DNA from: Puffinus mauretanicus
Lineage: Eukaryota; Chordata; Aves; Procellariiformes; Procellariidae
Reading direction: 5' to 3'
NCBI GenBank assembly: GCA_023333565.1
Contig: JAJKFH010000336.1
Coordinates: forward strand, 1 to 64,000
Length of the DNA stretch: 64,000 nucleotides
Shown here: in pieces, positions 9,799 to 24,000 of the stretch
How the letters are laid out: each line of letters begins with the position of its first letter
Numbering within the stretch: position 1 is the first letter of the stretch
Made by a program: the position numbers and the translations under genes
The notes under the pieces: generated by a model
Seen by the model: the letters and a program-made list of their open reading frames with translations, nothing else
Database searches by the model: none
What the model was told of the DNA's origin: nothing

Positions 9799-12700
9799 AC
9801 TTCTGACACTTTATCTTGAATGGCAAATACGAATGTTCAATATGCATTAAAATCCAGAATACTGGCATTGTCTTACGCAGTTAAGTTTGGGTTCTTTGTT
9901 CCTGTCTTTTTTTTTTTTCAGTATAAGCATGGCATATCATCTTGGCAGCTTTCTGTCCAAATAATAGACCAAACCTTCTATTCTAAAAATACTAAATATT
10001 TCTATTTCTAAGATACAAAATATCCCAAAATGCAGAACTTGAATACAAAGCTGTTTGACTGATTTACTTGAAAACTGTAAAAGACAATGTAATACTACAG
10101 CCAGAAATGGTGTCAGCCCAAACTTTTATAGTCATGAAGAACTTAACAGTATCCAAAACGAGGGAAATGTCGAGCATGTGTGAATGGAAGCTGAACAACA
10201 TCTTCACAGGATGGTTTTCATTGCTATTTTGTGGGGAAAAAAATAAAATTAAGACTTTCATTCTTCTAAATACCATGTTGTCAGTTACACCAGCAGTTAA
10301 ATTCCCCTCATAGATATGTGGTGCAGGAGCCCTGACCTGAATAAAACACTGGTTGCATATCTGGCTTCTTGGAAGAGTGCTCACTGACAGATCGGGCTAG
10401 AATTGAAAAGTCATGAGAGAAATCAGTGAGTGGCTGTTCTCAAAATTGAAACCATTTTTATGAAGCAAGTTCAATATAATCATGCTTGTTATCTTTTTTG
10501 ATTGTGTGGAGTTTTAAGAGTAATTCATTGTGATCCTGTTGTACAGCGTTGTGACATGGCAGCATTTCCTTGATTAAGATATTGCTGAATTTTCATTTTT
10601 AGAAATGCTATTGGCAGGGATTTAGAAACCTGGACTCTAGCCAGAAAATAAACAGTCACTGAAGCCAACTATGCAAGGAGATTCTATACACGCAAGTTGG
10701 AGACTGTTAATTATTACTTTGTGTTGCAGCCTCTCTCATCTGTGTTTGGGCAAATCTGTGAATTCCTACGTGAAGTAACTCGGTAGCCGTGTAACTGGCC
10801 ACAGAGGGAGCGCTGTAGTGCAGGGGCATTAGCCAGCGCAATGGTTACTGAGCCGCATCCTGTCCCATAGCCCTTCAGGGACTGGTGGCAAACGGAAAGG
10901 GTCCTCTGGGCTTGGTGCTCTTCTGCTTCTAACCTGTGATTTTTGACAGTCTTCAAGTTGTTCTATTGCTATAAGAACAGCAGGGTGTACGAATCGCTAT
11001 GCAGTCAGCACCTTGGCTGCAAATATCAGGCTCAGTTGCTCTTAATTTCTTCCCATTTCTGTTCCCTTCCTTTTCACTCAGGGTGAGCTTCACTGTTCAT
11101 CTCTTGAGTAGTGTCAGTCAAAAGCAGCTCCCTTGAAACTCTAGAGGTGTATAATTTTACGTAAGAAACCAGCTCACATCCTACGTTGCTGATGATAATT
11201 ACTTTTTAGAAGCCTCACGCATAGAACTATATTTAAAAAATAAAGCCTATCTTGCAACAAAGAAACAATTCAACAGGGCTCAGATATTTCTTTAATATGA
11301 AATAACTGTTTTCAAGACATGGATCCTACTTTTATAAGTCCATGGGTAAATTCCTATTTATTTCAATGGAAGCAGGGTCAAGTCCCATGTGTCTGAGGGA
11401 TGCTATTGTGAAAGCAAACCCTTGCTGAGTCCCCTCTGCAGGAATCGGGATGCACTCCTGGCCAGTAATCTAAATATAACAATGTAAGATTTATGAGGAA
11501 GGGAATTGGCAGTAATAATACTTCTTTGCCTTTCTACTCTTTATCGTTAGCTTCCCACACTTTCGGGTCATTCTTAGCAGAGAGCTGTTCAGTCCATTAA
11601 TTGTCTTTGTTAGACAGTCTCTATCTTCTTTCTCATAGTAACATATTCATAGCAGGGGAAGTTCTATCTGTCATTAGTCATCTAAGCCCGAAGGCCATAG
11701 TCCAAAGACTGCTTCCATTTTTTACTCCTAGAATCTATTATACATGAGAGAAATGAATATGTATCCACATGCACATATATAGACATACATGCATAGCTCT
11801 CATTAAGTTAATTTGCATAACGTGTGTTCATTTTATGCTTTTGTAATTGGTCTAATCTCTCAGTGATAATATGAGGGGTGCAACAAGGTTAATGCTTATG
11901 GCAAATTTCAGTCCAGAGTTTGTAACCCTTATAATTATTTCCTAACTCCACCGAGCTTCTCCCTAAACCTTCTGAGTTTGGACTGCAGTGGGGGATTTGC
12001 AGTAGCATGAACATGAGTCCAAATGATTGAGAACTAAGAACAAAATTTAATACTTCACCTATTGAACATCAGTAACATCTTTCTAAACTTACTGCAGTGA
12101 TGGAAATGAAATATGGAATAAACATGTTCACAAGGCTTCAGAGTTTTAGACGTTTAAGAGATTCTTCTTCTCTTTTCTTTTATTCTTCTCTGAAGTATGA
12201 AATTTAATCCAATAGTCTTAAATCAATGGTAATTACAGTCCAACCTTAAAATATCAAGCCAGAGCACCAACAACACAGGCATGCTTTTCAGAAGTGCCCT
12301 GTACTGCGTCTGTCTCACAGTAAGCCCTAGTCGAGACTCTTGGTGCTGGGTGCTTTGTAAGGGAAGATAAAAGATTCTCAAGGAAGTCAGCACCTTTCTT
12401 AAGCAGGATGTGTTTATATTGGTGTCTGTTTTGGTAATTAGGCTTTATAAGCAAGCATTATTTTTGCAACCTTCTGCATTATAGTTTTATTACAACAAAC
12501 AATTAAAAGCGCTGTATAAAATAAATAATGTAAATGAAACTGTAGTGCTTTCACTCTTCACGATCAAAGCTGAGATTTCTCTTCCTTTAGTTTCTGAACT
12601 TGCTCTTCCTTTTCTGTTCGTCTGCCTTGTCAGTCACGTATCCCTTTTTAGGTGGGCTTAGGCAGGCACGTAGTGGAGAGTAATGGAACTCATGTCATTT

Positions 12701-13658
12701 GTTTTAATTACCAAAATCAGGACTGAGTGTGTTCTGCAGCATACTGGTGGTGTGGGCTGGGCTAATAAAGCTTGGGTGTCCAGAAGCTGCCTACAAACTT
12801 CCAAAATTTGCTAGACTTCTATCTCAAAAAATATTTAGTGTGCCTTCTTCCTCTTCATATCTTGCCTAGGAAATGGTACTAGGAAGAGTGGCAGTGGTTT
12901 TGTTTCATGCAATGCTGATCAGAACCAGGAAAATCCTTTTCCTGTTTCATGAGCCTAATCCATATTTCCTTTTCTTTTTCCTTTCCTTTTCCTTTCTGTC
13001 TGGTATGAAGTAAATGTTCTGGTGGTTTCGTTTCAAGAATCAAAACCAAACAAATGTTTATCCCATTTAAACATGAACGTCTTTTCTAATTTTTTCCAAT
13101 TCAGCTGCCAAAACAACAAAAAATACCAGTCAGTTGCATAGCCTTATTGGAGAATTTATATCTGGCACAGAGCGGCCCCCCAAAAGAACATGGGTTTCCC
13201 TGTGAATTGAGACACTGAGCACATGATACGATCAGTTTGTTTCCAGAGTCATCATCATTGCAAGTCCTCTTTCCTGGAAGAGAAGTTCTGTCTTCTTGCA
13301 CAAGAGCGTTTTCCATGGTTGAAAAGCCGGAGACGCACAGAGTTTGAAGAGTTTAGGAAACCGCCAAGAAAACCCCAAAGCTTCTTTTAGGGGAGTAAAT
13401 TACCTATGTCCTTTTCTTGAAAACAAAGCTGAGGCATGGTCCTCAAGGAACGTGGTATCTTCAATTCTTAAGCCCATACTGGCTATGCTTATCATAGAAT
13501 CACAAACTTTTTTCATCCAGTTTCAAAAAGTGCTGTTAATATGAAAAGTAAAAATATTTGTGATGGATACCTGTTGGGTTATATGGTGGAATTATCTTAC
13601 ATGTCGTTTCTATATCCATGCTGAATGCAATCCATCAGTATGATGGTTTTGTTCATTT
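9799..13658. other. AT-rich non-coding sequence
   Basis: No gene, RNA gene or known repeat is recognised here. A T/C-rich polypyrimidine tract lies near 12963-13000. Open frames are short and without family features. Confidence 0.6.
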
Positions 13659-13677
13659 GGGGGCGGGAGGGGGCGGG
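13659..13677 (+). other. G-quadruplex-forming motif with one-base loops
   Basis: Four G runs of 5, 3, 5 and 3 are separated by single bases C, A and C. This matches the strictest intramolecular G4 pattern (G3+N1 repeated). A purine-rich GGGAAAGGAAGGAAAG stretch follows directly. The surroundings are AT-rich with no CpG island, so no promoter role is evident. Confidence 0.8.
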
Positions 13678-16600
13678 AAAGGAAGGAAAGATGTCACCTA
13701 AATTAAATTGCCTAGTTATTAGTAGCAAAGCAGACCCAATAAAGCAAGGCATGTGTTATACGGCTTGCTACTGCTAAGAAATTTAATGATATAACAAAAA
13801 CAAATGTAATGATATAACAAATACAGGGCCTCAATTTTGAAGCACCAAGTGATGATGGATGCAACTGAAATTCATCAGGATGGCAGATTCTCTGGTCTTC
13901 CTTCCCCTATGAAAGGCATCCAGACTTTCCAGCAAGACTAAGCAGAAATGTCAATGATTTAAAATACATAAACAAGCACCTAAGCAATACTGAAGTTTGT
14001 TCTACCACAAGAGTGAAGGATCTCTGAAAATGTAATGATGTGAGTAGTTACCAGCAGATCTCCCACATAAGAAGGATGAAATAATGTCTGAAGAACATGC
14101 TGCTTTAAGGCAGAAGTAGTAAAGTACCACTTAAAATTTAAAAAATAAAAAATTCCTTCTGCATGGTCTTTTCTTAGTGGTGTGCTGTATCAGTTTTTGG
14201 TCAAAACCAAAGTTCACCAGGACACAAACCCTTCATTATTTTTCACCATATAAAACGCAATACAATAGAAAGTAACCTTAAAACACAGGTGATCAGCAGG
14301 ACAACAAGAAAGGCATAAATATCTATACAATATTAGATTCCTACAAAAAAAAACACCCTGGGAAGATTCTCATTCCTGTCTCATTATGACCACAAAAGGG
14401 ATCAGCTGCTTTCCTAGAAACAACTTAAGGACTGCATGCTATGGTAGTTTGTATTTGCCCCAGAAGCAGACTTTCAGACAGCCTGGAGAATGTCTTCTAG
14501 TACCAAGAGGTTTCAGAAAACTGATACCTTTGCGGCCATCAGAAGGTGACTTCGAAGTCATGATCTGTTCTTGTAGAGTAATGCTTTGTTTGGTTTTGTG
14601 TAGGTGTTCTGCAGGGATGGGGGACAGGGCAAGGAGACTGGGCTTTGGTGTGGCTCTTCTGGATTGGGCAGGTGACACAGAAAAAAGGTGTAAGAGTGGA
14701 TGTTTTGGGTCAGGTTAAGCATCCATCTAGCTTGCTGCCATGTCTCTGATGCTGGCTGGGCTAGATATCCTGTCATGTAAGTATAAGGCAAACATATTTC
14801 CCCAGATATACCCTCTCAGCTTCTGGCCATTTGCATCGCAGGTACTTTCTGCCTTAGAGGTTATAGTTTTGTGTTTAATAGCTGTTGGTGGATGTTTTTA
14901 TCCATAAAATGTGTTTATTTGTTCTTAAAATGTAAGTAAGCTTTTGTCATTAAAAAATCCAGTTAAACTGCGTGCTGTGTGGAAAAAAACACCTCCTTTT
15001 GTTTGTTTTAGAACTGCTATCTGAAAATACTGTAATTCTTATATTATGAGAAGTGATGCATGATTGTTGCCTGCTCGGTTTGTCAGTGCCACTTGTCGAT
15101 TTTTACAGACTTTATGAGATTCCTTACTAGCCGAATCTTCCTAGTCTGTTTAAATGCTTGCATACAGAAAACATTCTACACCTCTTACTATCCTTCTTGT
15201 TCCCTCCTGTTCCCTTTCCAGCTCTAGAGATGTAGATAAACCATAAGCTAATACCATGATATAGTAAGCTTTTCTTTTGTAACCTTTTTTTTTCTCAGCA
15301 GCTTCTGAAATTCTGTCTGATTTCTGACAGCTACTGAGTACTAACTCACCATCTGCATAAAAATAAACAGCCCGTTTGATTTCAGGCTGATAGTCTTGCT
15401 TATCTTCTTCTAAAACCCTGTACATAACTCTTAAATAGAATGCTTTTGAATTATGTTATTGTCATGGCTCTCATTCATGTTATGCAAGCTCTGGTTCTTA
15501 TATGCTCTTGTTTAAGTGACAATGCCCTTGTGGTCACTGCATCCGTTCTTCATATGGCAAGAAGTTATCTTGCTATCAGTTCACCATAGGTCTATGGGCA
15601 ACTTTCTGTATCAGATTTCTTTTGCTTGTAATAGTTTGGGTTCTTTGCAGTTTGCATAGTGGTTGTCCACTGTATACTTGGATTTGCTTCACTTGGCACA
15701 TCCTTACTTCCTCAAGACTGTTCAAGTCTGCATCTTCCAGTGGTCTTTCTCTGTTTCTGTTGTCTATTGTAGTTACAGCCTGGTCTCTTGTCAGTGCAGT
15801 ATTCCTCATTTATCTCTAAGGATGTTCCATAGTTGGCCCTCTCTGCTGGATTTGCCTAAAAGACAATCAACTGCTGTCAGAAAAATAAATTTCTTAAAAC
15901 TGTCTCACACTTAGCTGGTGCCCCATGCTAGTAGATTGGACATGATTCGTTAAACTGGATGTATTCGTGCACAATGGAGTTCTCTGCACCTGTCATCATT
16001 CAGTGGAGTCAACAGCACATTCCTTACCTTCCAAATGGAGATGTTCATATTGATTTGCATGCGGAAAGTGCTTCCTTCTCCATTGAACTGAGTATAGGTA
16101 TAAATCTGTATGCTGCAGAAAGGTTTTAAAGATAGGTGAGATGTATCCCAGGAATGTCTAAATATCTGCCAGGGGAATTTCTGCTTAGGGACCCTTAACT
16201 TACCCCTCTTCTACTAGAGGCATTGAATAGACAACAGATTTCTTGTCCTAGTGTAATTTTGGTGTGGTTTGTTTTGTTTTGTTTTTGTTCCCAGAATACC
16301 ATTCTGTACTTGATTTTAGAAATGAAGCATGGGGCACAGTCTTTTCGAGAAGAGCTGGGCCCTTTACAAGGTTGTGTCTAGAGATGGGAAGCAAGAGCCA
16401 CAATCATAGCTAGTCAATCCATCATCATGGGCCAGTAGGCAGTCCCTACTTTAGGTAATGTAAGCTTACCCAGAAGACGTGTTGCCAATATCCTGTTCTT
16501 CTTAATATCCATTATTGGATAAATACTGAGTCCTTCCTTTTGATGAAGTTGATCTTGGACAAGCAAAGCAAGCTGAGACAACAGAGCTCTAGTGCACAGA

Positions 16601-17953
16601 AAACTCAAGCCTTGTGTATTCACTACTGCCTGACAATAGCAGGGCCAACATTTCAAATAAGGCCCTTTACAGGTATGTGCAGCATTGTTTAGCTACTTAA
16701 TCTAATAAGTAAATTAATATTTTGTTTATTAATTTTAAGTGTCTTGAATTTTGTAGCTTGTTCTCGTTGGTTAGTCATGGTTGTTAACATTTAAATTCTT
16801 TGGAGATGGGAGATTGGGGAGAGGGGATGTGAGTTGGTGAAAATCACACAAAGGTGCCTGTTGCATGGTACCAATTAAATAGATGTGGGCTAAAATGAAG
16901 CAGAGATTAGCAGTGTCATTTAGATCTGAGACGCTGGGTAACAAAACTGACGGTGTTTCAAGTGCTGAAGGGATTGTTCTTTTCAGATAGTTTGTAAAGT
17001 GACTTAACTTAAAACGTTGCTCAATGATGAAGTATTGTATGATGATTACTATGGAAGTAAAAAATACTACTCTTCCTGTTTTCACTTAAGGCCTTCCTTA
17101 GCTGCATTGATTCTAAAAGGAATTGGAACAGGCTTTGAATTTTCATTCTGCACAACTGGTTTTAGTTTCAAAGTGTATTTAGGGCAGAAAACTCTTTTAA
17201 CCATTACAGTGTTCAAAAATACTTTCCCTGTACCTGGTAGTCCAGTTATCAGCAGTGAGTAAGTGCTAATGTTATTAACTAAGTACATTTTCCTAAACAC
17301 CTGAAAGAAATGTGCTTTTATTACCCGAAGATAGCTACTTGTTCAGTTGGACTCTAGCTTGTGTTTTGCATAAACTTGCTTCATATGTGCATCATCATTT
17401 TCATCCCTGAACCTTGTTGCTAAGAGGATTTCTCAACTGTTGGTCCATCTTCTCACTCTTCATTTTTATTAATATCCTATCTCATATTAGTTTCTTGTTT
17501 CCATTTATGCAGTGCACTATGTTTCAGCATAGTTAATAGGTGATTTTTACTGAAAGACAGTAAAAAGGCTTTTGGAGTAGTTTTTAAAACATATTTTAGT
17601 GGGTTTGAAAACCGGGTTTGTCACATTTAGCAGCTTGAGACCATGTACTGTGATTTCTAGCTTAATTCAGGCAGATTCCAAAATACCAAGCTATTAAGTG
17701 GAAATACCTTCATGAACTCACCAATACTTAAAGTTTTTGTTACACTGAACATGTAGTGTGCGTGGTGGTAATGACCATCATTGCTTTGCGGGTCATTCGA
17801 GGTTCAGGACTGCACAAGGTTCTGACTCCTCATGTTTTTCTAAACCTGCTCTGTGCCCTTCTTCGAATGCACAAAAAGTTCAGAGAGGTTATTCTGGCGG
17901 AACGTGACTAATCTCTTGAGGAGCTATCAAAAAACAAGGTCCCGGTACATCTC
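13678..17953. other. AT-rich non-coding sequence
   Basis: No gene or repeat family is recognised. Near 13783-13822 the 14-mer AATGATATAACAAA occurs twice, a small local duplication. Near 16268-16288 there is a short GTTTT-type repeat. Confidence 0.6.
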
Positions 17954-18082
17954 GTATCATATATCTCATCATATGTCATATATATCGTGTATATATCTCA
18001 TCAAATATCATATCGTATATATCACATATTGTATATATCATGTATATATCACATATTATGTGTATCATATATATCGCATCAC
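17954..18082. repeat. AT-rich minisatellite with TATATC/CATAT units
   Basis: About 130 bases consist of irregular tandem variants of TATATC, TCATATA and CACATAT words. Unit length varies around 9-12 bases, and the repeat is degenerate rather than perfect. It codes for nothing plausible; the frames across it give Ile/Tyr/Ser/His-rich peptides that simply reflect the repeat. Confidence 0.75.
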
Positions 18083-21000
18083 ACAGGGCAGTATGTCTCC
18101 TGCTTTGGCAAATTACAGGGAACAGCTGCAGTATGACTTCTGGGCACCTGCGCAGCATTATTGGTGCAGGTGTGGCACTGCTCAAGGGAGGATATGAGTT
18201 CCCAGCATTATCGCTTGCTCAGAATGGTAATCATTTAAGAAAAACAGGTAACTTTGATTTTCAGTCATTTTTAGCACAAAACACTGAGGACAAAGCCTGA
18301 AATGCCATTTCCATTGTATTGTGAAGTACATGTAACAATAAACTTAGAGACAAGTTTTCTGTAAGTAAATTAAAAGTAAGAATGTTTCCAAATCTTTGGC
18401 ATCTGGTTTCTGCTCCCGAGTGTTGCTTACATGAAGTATTCTGACTTTCTCCAATATAGAATCCTTCTTGGTGACCAAAAGGACTAGCATAGTTAGTGAT
18501 GACTTCGCAAAATCCAAAGGCTGAAAGTCAAGCTGCTATGCACAAATGGGGGGGTCTTTTTGTTAAGGCAGTATGAATATACCTGTCAGACTTTAAAACC
18601 CTTCAGAAATACTTCAGAATAAAAAGAATATTATATCCAAGAATATTCCTTGTCACTTAAGATGATTGCCTGAAAATACATTGTCCGAAAATGCCACAGA
18701 AATCTTTCAAATAACAAGGGGGAAATCAATTTCACATCACTTGTTCTCCAGAAGTAAAACTTCCTAGCGTTTGAACAGAAGTCATGCTGCTTGTAATTAA
18801 TGACAGAATCATTTTTGTCTTTAAAAAGCTTGTTCTAAGAGAGTGAGACATCAAAAAGGTCCAAATCCATTAAGAGAAGTAGGATCTTTGATTTTTTTCA
18901 ATCTGTCACTCTGCAAACCCTGAACAAAGCAAATTGCATTGATACTTGTGTATTGCAATGCTATGACAGAACTATACCTGTATAGGGGAGGGAGGGTGTG
19001 CTTGCAATGACATGTCAACACTGTAGTGGTTATTACATATTTCTGTTACACTTGATTGTCACACTTGAGATGTAAGTTGTCAGTTGGTCAGGGAGTGCTG
19101 AAGCAACTGGATAGATTTTTAGCCTGTGCATAGCTGAAAAATAGAGAGTACCACTCGAGGCTGTTAGGTGCTGCCTGCAAACTGCAGTTAAACATATGGA
19201 AATTGTCTGTATGCACACTTTCAAATTGAATCAGGTTTGTAACTGTGGAGAAAATGTTAATGTTTGCACCAGTAGTTATTTTGTGTTGTAAAACTGCTGA
19301 TTTTCTTAATGAAAAACAGCTTTCTTTAATTATCTGATTACCTTTTTCCAGTAAGAAAGTTCTGAAGGATTGAAGTATTCATTTTTTGAGTTATATTATG
19401 GGTGGCTTTAGAGTGCATTAATTTTTTCTCATAGCATTGAGCCAATGGAAGAATAAACATGTTTATCTTCATACGAATGAACAATCTGAACGATGTGTTT
19501 GCTTGACAGAACAATATGAGTTGTACAGAATATACAAAGAGTTTTTATTTTCAATAATAAATTTTAATAAAAGCAAAGAAGCTTTAGTTTGGCTTTTAGT
19601 AGTAAAAATAGGTGACATAAATATATGTGGTATAATATAAATACTTAAGGCTCATGATTTTTTTTTCTTAGGGTACAACAAACCTTTCCAGAATGTTTTT
19701 CATGTTCCAACTACAAAGGCAAATTGAAATATGATGCAAGGTGGATAAAAAAGTAGCAGGCTAATTAGGTGCTGTGGTGTAGTGTTGACAGGTTGATAGA
19801 TCCATTATAGCGGAAATGCTTTTGCTGTAGTGCCCGCTATGTAACTGCTTGTAATAAAACCAGATTACTTTTAGACTTATCGCATTGCATTCTCTCTCTT
19901 AAATACAGACGCACACACATTTTCCTTTGTCTACCTCTGCTCATGCTTTGCCAGGAACTCCCTCGCACGCTGGAAGACCTAAATTTGTAGCCAGGAGACG
20001 TGCCGTAGGAGGCCCCGATGTTCAGGGGTTTTGTGTTTTCATGTACCATGCATGTCTCAGCTGGCTCCTATTCTGTTTTTCTGTCGTCTTCTTGGAAATA
20101 CTGCTTTCCTGCTAGCTAGTACCTTATTAGTACAATGGGAAGCCTGACTGGAGAAAAGATGGATAATTGGGATGCTTTTCCCTTGTTATGAGACCAAGAT
20201 GGAAGTTTTCACCAATGTACTGATGTTTGCTCTACGTGAGTAGTTTCAGAGACCCACCGACATGCTCGTATGCCAAGTAAGGCTGAATTCAGTTGGCTCT
20301 TGTTCCCCTCCAACTCTAAGACTAACAACAGAACCCAAACCCTTGCCTCAGGTTAACTGGCAGCACTTTCAAGCACTGATTTGCTCTGAAACCTTGTATA
20401 TGTACTTCTGTGGGAGATCTGCCTTTTTAATAGTAATATTAGCTTTCAAAAAACATACTGATCACTCTGTTCCCACAGAAATTTTGAAGATGTCTGTGGG
20501 TAGTCACACCAATGTGACAGCCTGGATTTTTAAATGAATGATTTTAATTACAAATGCTTTGTTAGCCCTTCACGTAGATGTTCTTCTGAACTGGCGGTAT
20601 TATACAGTTGCAATTGAGATAGTGCTCTATTAACAGCTTGTTTCAAGTTCATTGAGCTGATATCCCCAGAGATCTCTTAAGTGCATTTTTTTGTCTTGTA
20701 TTGCATGCATTTAGCAGTCGGTCAGAGATCTTTAGTTCAGAAGTCTATGTATTGCTATCACATACATGGCTGCTTTGGCTTTTCTCATTGCTTATTGGGT
20801 TGTAAACATTAATTGTCATATTTGTCTTCATTCCTAGCCAGTTTTCCTTTCTGCTTACTTTAATGAACAATGCCTTCTGGATTTCTTTATGGCTTGCTTT
20901 ACCTACTTGAAGATCCCAGGTATTTTTCTACTAGATAAACAAATAGGCTTACTCTTTCATATGCATCAGTGATTCTTAGATGTGTGCTTTTTGCAACTTT

Positions 21001-24000
21001 TACTTTTATTAATTATCAAATGACTGTGCTCTGCAAGGAAGCAAACTGTGATGTTTAAGTTCTGGTTGCTACCTCTTGACTTCCCTGACGAAGATTATCA
21101 CTTTTTCAGATGAACTTGGTCTCATCTCTGAGCATATTTTTCAATAGTCTTCATTTGAAGAGCCCCTTTGTGACAAGGTTTATGACATTGGAGGGCAGTT
21201 ACAGTGCAGATGCCTTGCCTGGTTATGACCCTTTCTGTGAAGGATTAAGTGGAACACGGTGCCCACAGTGTTGCAGTTTCAGGCTGCAAGCCTGATTAAC
21301 GGAGAAATGTTTTCCTAAGTGTTATTTTTCTTAAATTCTTTCTTAATCAGTGCTGTACTTCAAGGTGAGTTTTCTTTTTAGGCTGAGAGAGAGATATTTC
21401 TGTAAGTTAGAGTGGCCTTCCCAATTATTGTTAATTACCTTATAATACGAGAAAAATGATGAATGGCATGACTTGCTTTGGAAATTCATCTGTTCAAAAT
21501 TGCCTTCAGAAGCTGCTATGCTTAGAGCTTATGAGCAAGATGAAATTGCAGTTTTACCCTTTTTGTTTGGCATTTTCAGTATACAATTGAGGTAAAGACA
21601 GTGGTGGGGGGGAAGATATAACCCAAAAGCATCCTGCGAGAGTAAGTAGCTCTTAGCTAGAAGTATATCAGGTTAAGAACAAGGCCTCCTTTAAACTGAC
21701 TATTTGTTATTCACTGGATGATGTTTCTAATTGATAGGGTTTCTGAACTACTGTGATGTACCTTCTCAAAGAAAACACAATTCTTAAGCTATGTAAACAT
21801 CAGTCTAATCTAAAACATTTTGAAACCATTTCCTTACTTCTTCAAATTAATTGGTGTTTCAATACTCTTTCATTTTCTAAGTGCATCTTTGAAATAAGCA
21901 TTATGATCCAAGCCTTATTAAAAGATAATTTTGGCTTCCTAATCAAGGACTCTTGAGTTTCTCCCATATTTCTCACATGACAAGTGATACAAGACTTGCT
22001 CCAGAGAGAATACTGAAAAGATTGAAACTCTTTATTGGAAGGTGGGATGCAAAAGGACCTACAAAGTTAGAAGCGATACAGCAAGAGAAGATCAGCCCTT
22101 TTGTAGTGCAAGAGTAAGAGAATGTTAAACTTGTCCAATAGCATTTACTATTTATTTACGAAGTCATTGAGCTAAAAGATATCCATGCTGATAAAAGCTC
22201 CAGAGAAGAGCAGACATTTATAGAAACGATGAAATAACTGTGTAATAATTCACTGTTATGATAATTACAGAAAGAGTTTTCAGGAGTCAATTTTTTCTTC
22301 AAAACATTGTAAGCCTCTAATGGAGGGGATATAGAAGAAATTTACCTCTCGTGTCCACTTTCAAATATCTAGCAGTCTGTTCTGCAGAAAGAAAACTGGA
22401 TTTGACCTACGACTGATGAGACAGCCAAATTTTCTGTAGGAATTTCACTGTAGCCTCTTCTAACCTACTGAAATACCTCTAAAAATCTACTGTTAAGAAT
22501 CAAAACTTCCATTTTGTGTTCCTATATTGAAACTTTTGTCATTGACTTCAATGAAGTTGGCATTAGAATTAGATTTCTGAGTTAGTGACCATATGGAAAA
22601 ATTAAAGCATATTGTATGAGGAATGGAGTGACATTAAATAGGGTTAAACAGAAATGTTTTTGCCTTTTCAAGGAGGAAAAAAACCCACAACTTAAATCAA
22701 CCCAGAATGTTTCATTTGACCCAGGATGGTGTGTATTTCTCTTGCTCTATGAATTAGAGAGAAATAAAATAAGCTTTTGGATGTTTCTAGAATAAAATTT
22801 AGGGTTTTTTCTATTGTTGTTCTCAAATGTCTACATCTAAAATATGAAACAGTTCTCATTTTAAAAAATAGTAATTTTTAGCTGACTTTATAAATTATTA
22901 TTGTTGTTATAAAACTTAATTTTTGGTGCGTGCAGTATAATCAAAATGTCCTATTTTGATTTACACCATGAACAAGCAGGAAATCGGCTCTTTTCCTCAA
23001 AGAAGACTTCTTAAGAACAAGAACTTGCATAAATTCTTATGAGTTAAACTACATGTGAAAGAAATTTAGAGAATTGGCTTAAAAGAACAGAGCTAAACTT
23101 AACTATCTAGAGTATAGCCATCTGATAGTGCTACCAGCCTGGCCAGTAAGCAGAAAACTAGGATGATTAAACTAAAGTTCTAGCAGTTGTAGCAAGGTGT
23201 AAAGGTATCTGGAAGGAGAAAAAAAAAAAACAAAAAAACCCGACAAAACCCACAACCAGCAAAACCCAAACCCTGTTGCACCTAATGTTTTACTTCTGCT
23301 ATGTTTAAATCTGTCATGAATACACATTTTGGGACGAGGCAGCAAGGTTAACAGTGTCTCAATGCAAAGAAGAGGCAGAAGAAACCCTCAAAATTCATGC
23401 TCGTGGAATAAGATATTATTCTGGCTTTTGAAAACTGTGTAAACCATTCTTTGGGCAGATGATCTCCTGTAATCAGTAAGATTTCAATGCTTAGAAATTT
23501 TTCAGTGTTGTGGCCAGGACAGTTAAAACTTTTCCATTGTGTTAGTGTAGGATGGATAAGATGCTAAATAAGAATAAATTATATCTTTGTGTGAAAGACC
23601 TTGGATTGGCTAAGCCTTTTTAGGAGGGCTGTGTTTATTTGCTACATTTTGCTATAACTACAAATCTCGATTATTTTCTTAAAGCAAAACTTCTTGACAA
23701 CGTATTTAGAAGTTTGTTTGACTTACTGTTACATTTAAGACCTACAGTAGCTACAACAGCTGATGCACTGACTATTCAAAAGCCCTTGGAAAAGGCTGAA
23801 AAGCCTCCTTTACCATTGTTGTGGTGCCTGAATGGGACCTAGGTCGTAATTACATGACACAAATTACACCAAAACATGCTGCCGTCTATGCTTACCCTTT
23901 TAACTGATGTTGAAGTCTAGGTATTAAAACATGAGAATTCAGGGGCAGGGGGGTTAACCAAGATAAGGATTTTTTTGCAGAGAGAAAATAGGACAAGGAG

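Noticed and set aside
9444..9819. Open frames of 86-120 codons on the + strand
   Set aside because: They are antisense to the CR1 ORF2 segment on the minus strand and have no independent support.
17954..18082. Possible CRISPR-like spaced repeat
   Set aside because: Units are degenerate, AT-only and lack unique spacers; a vertebrate minisatellite is the better explanation.
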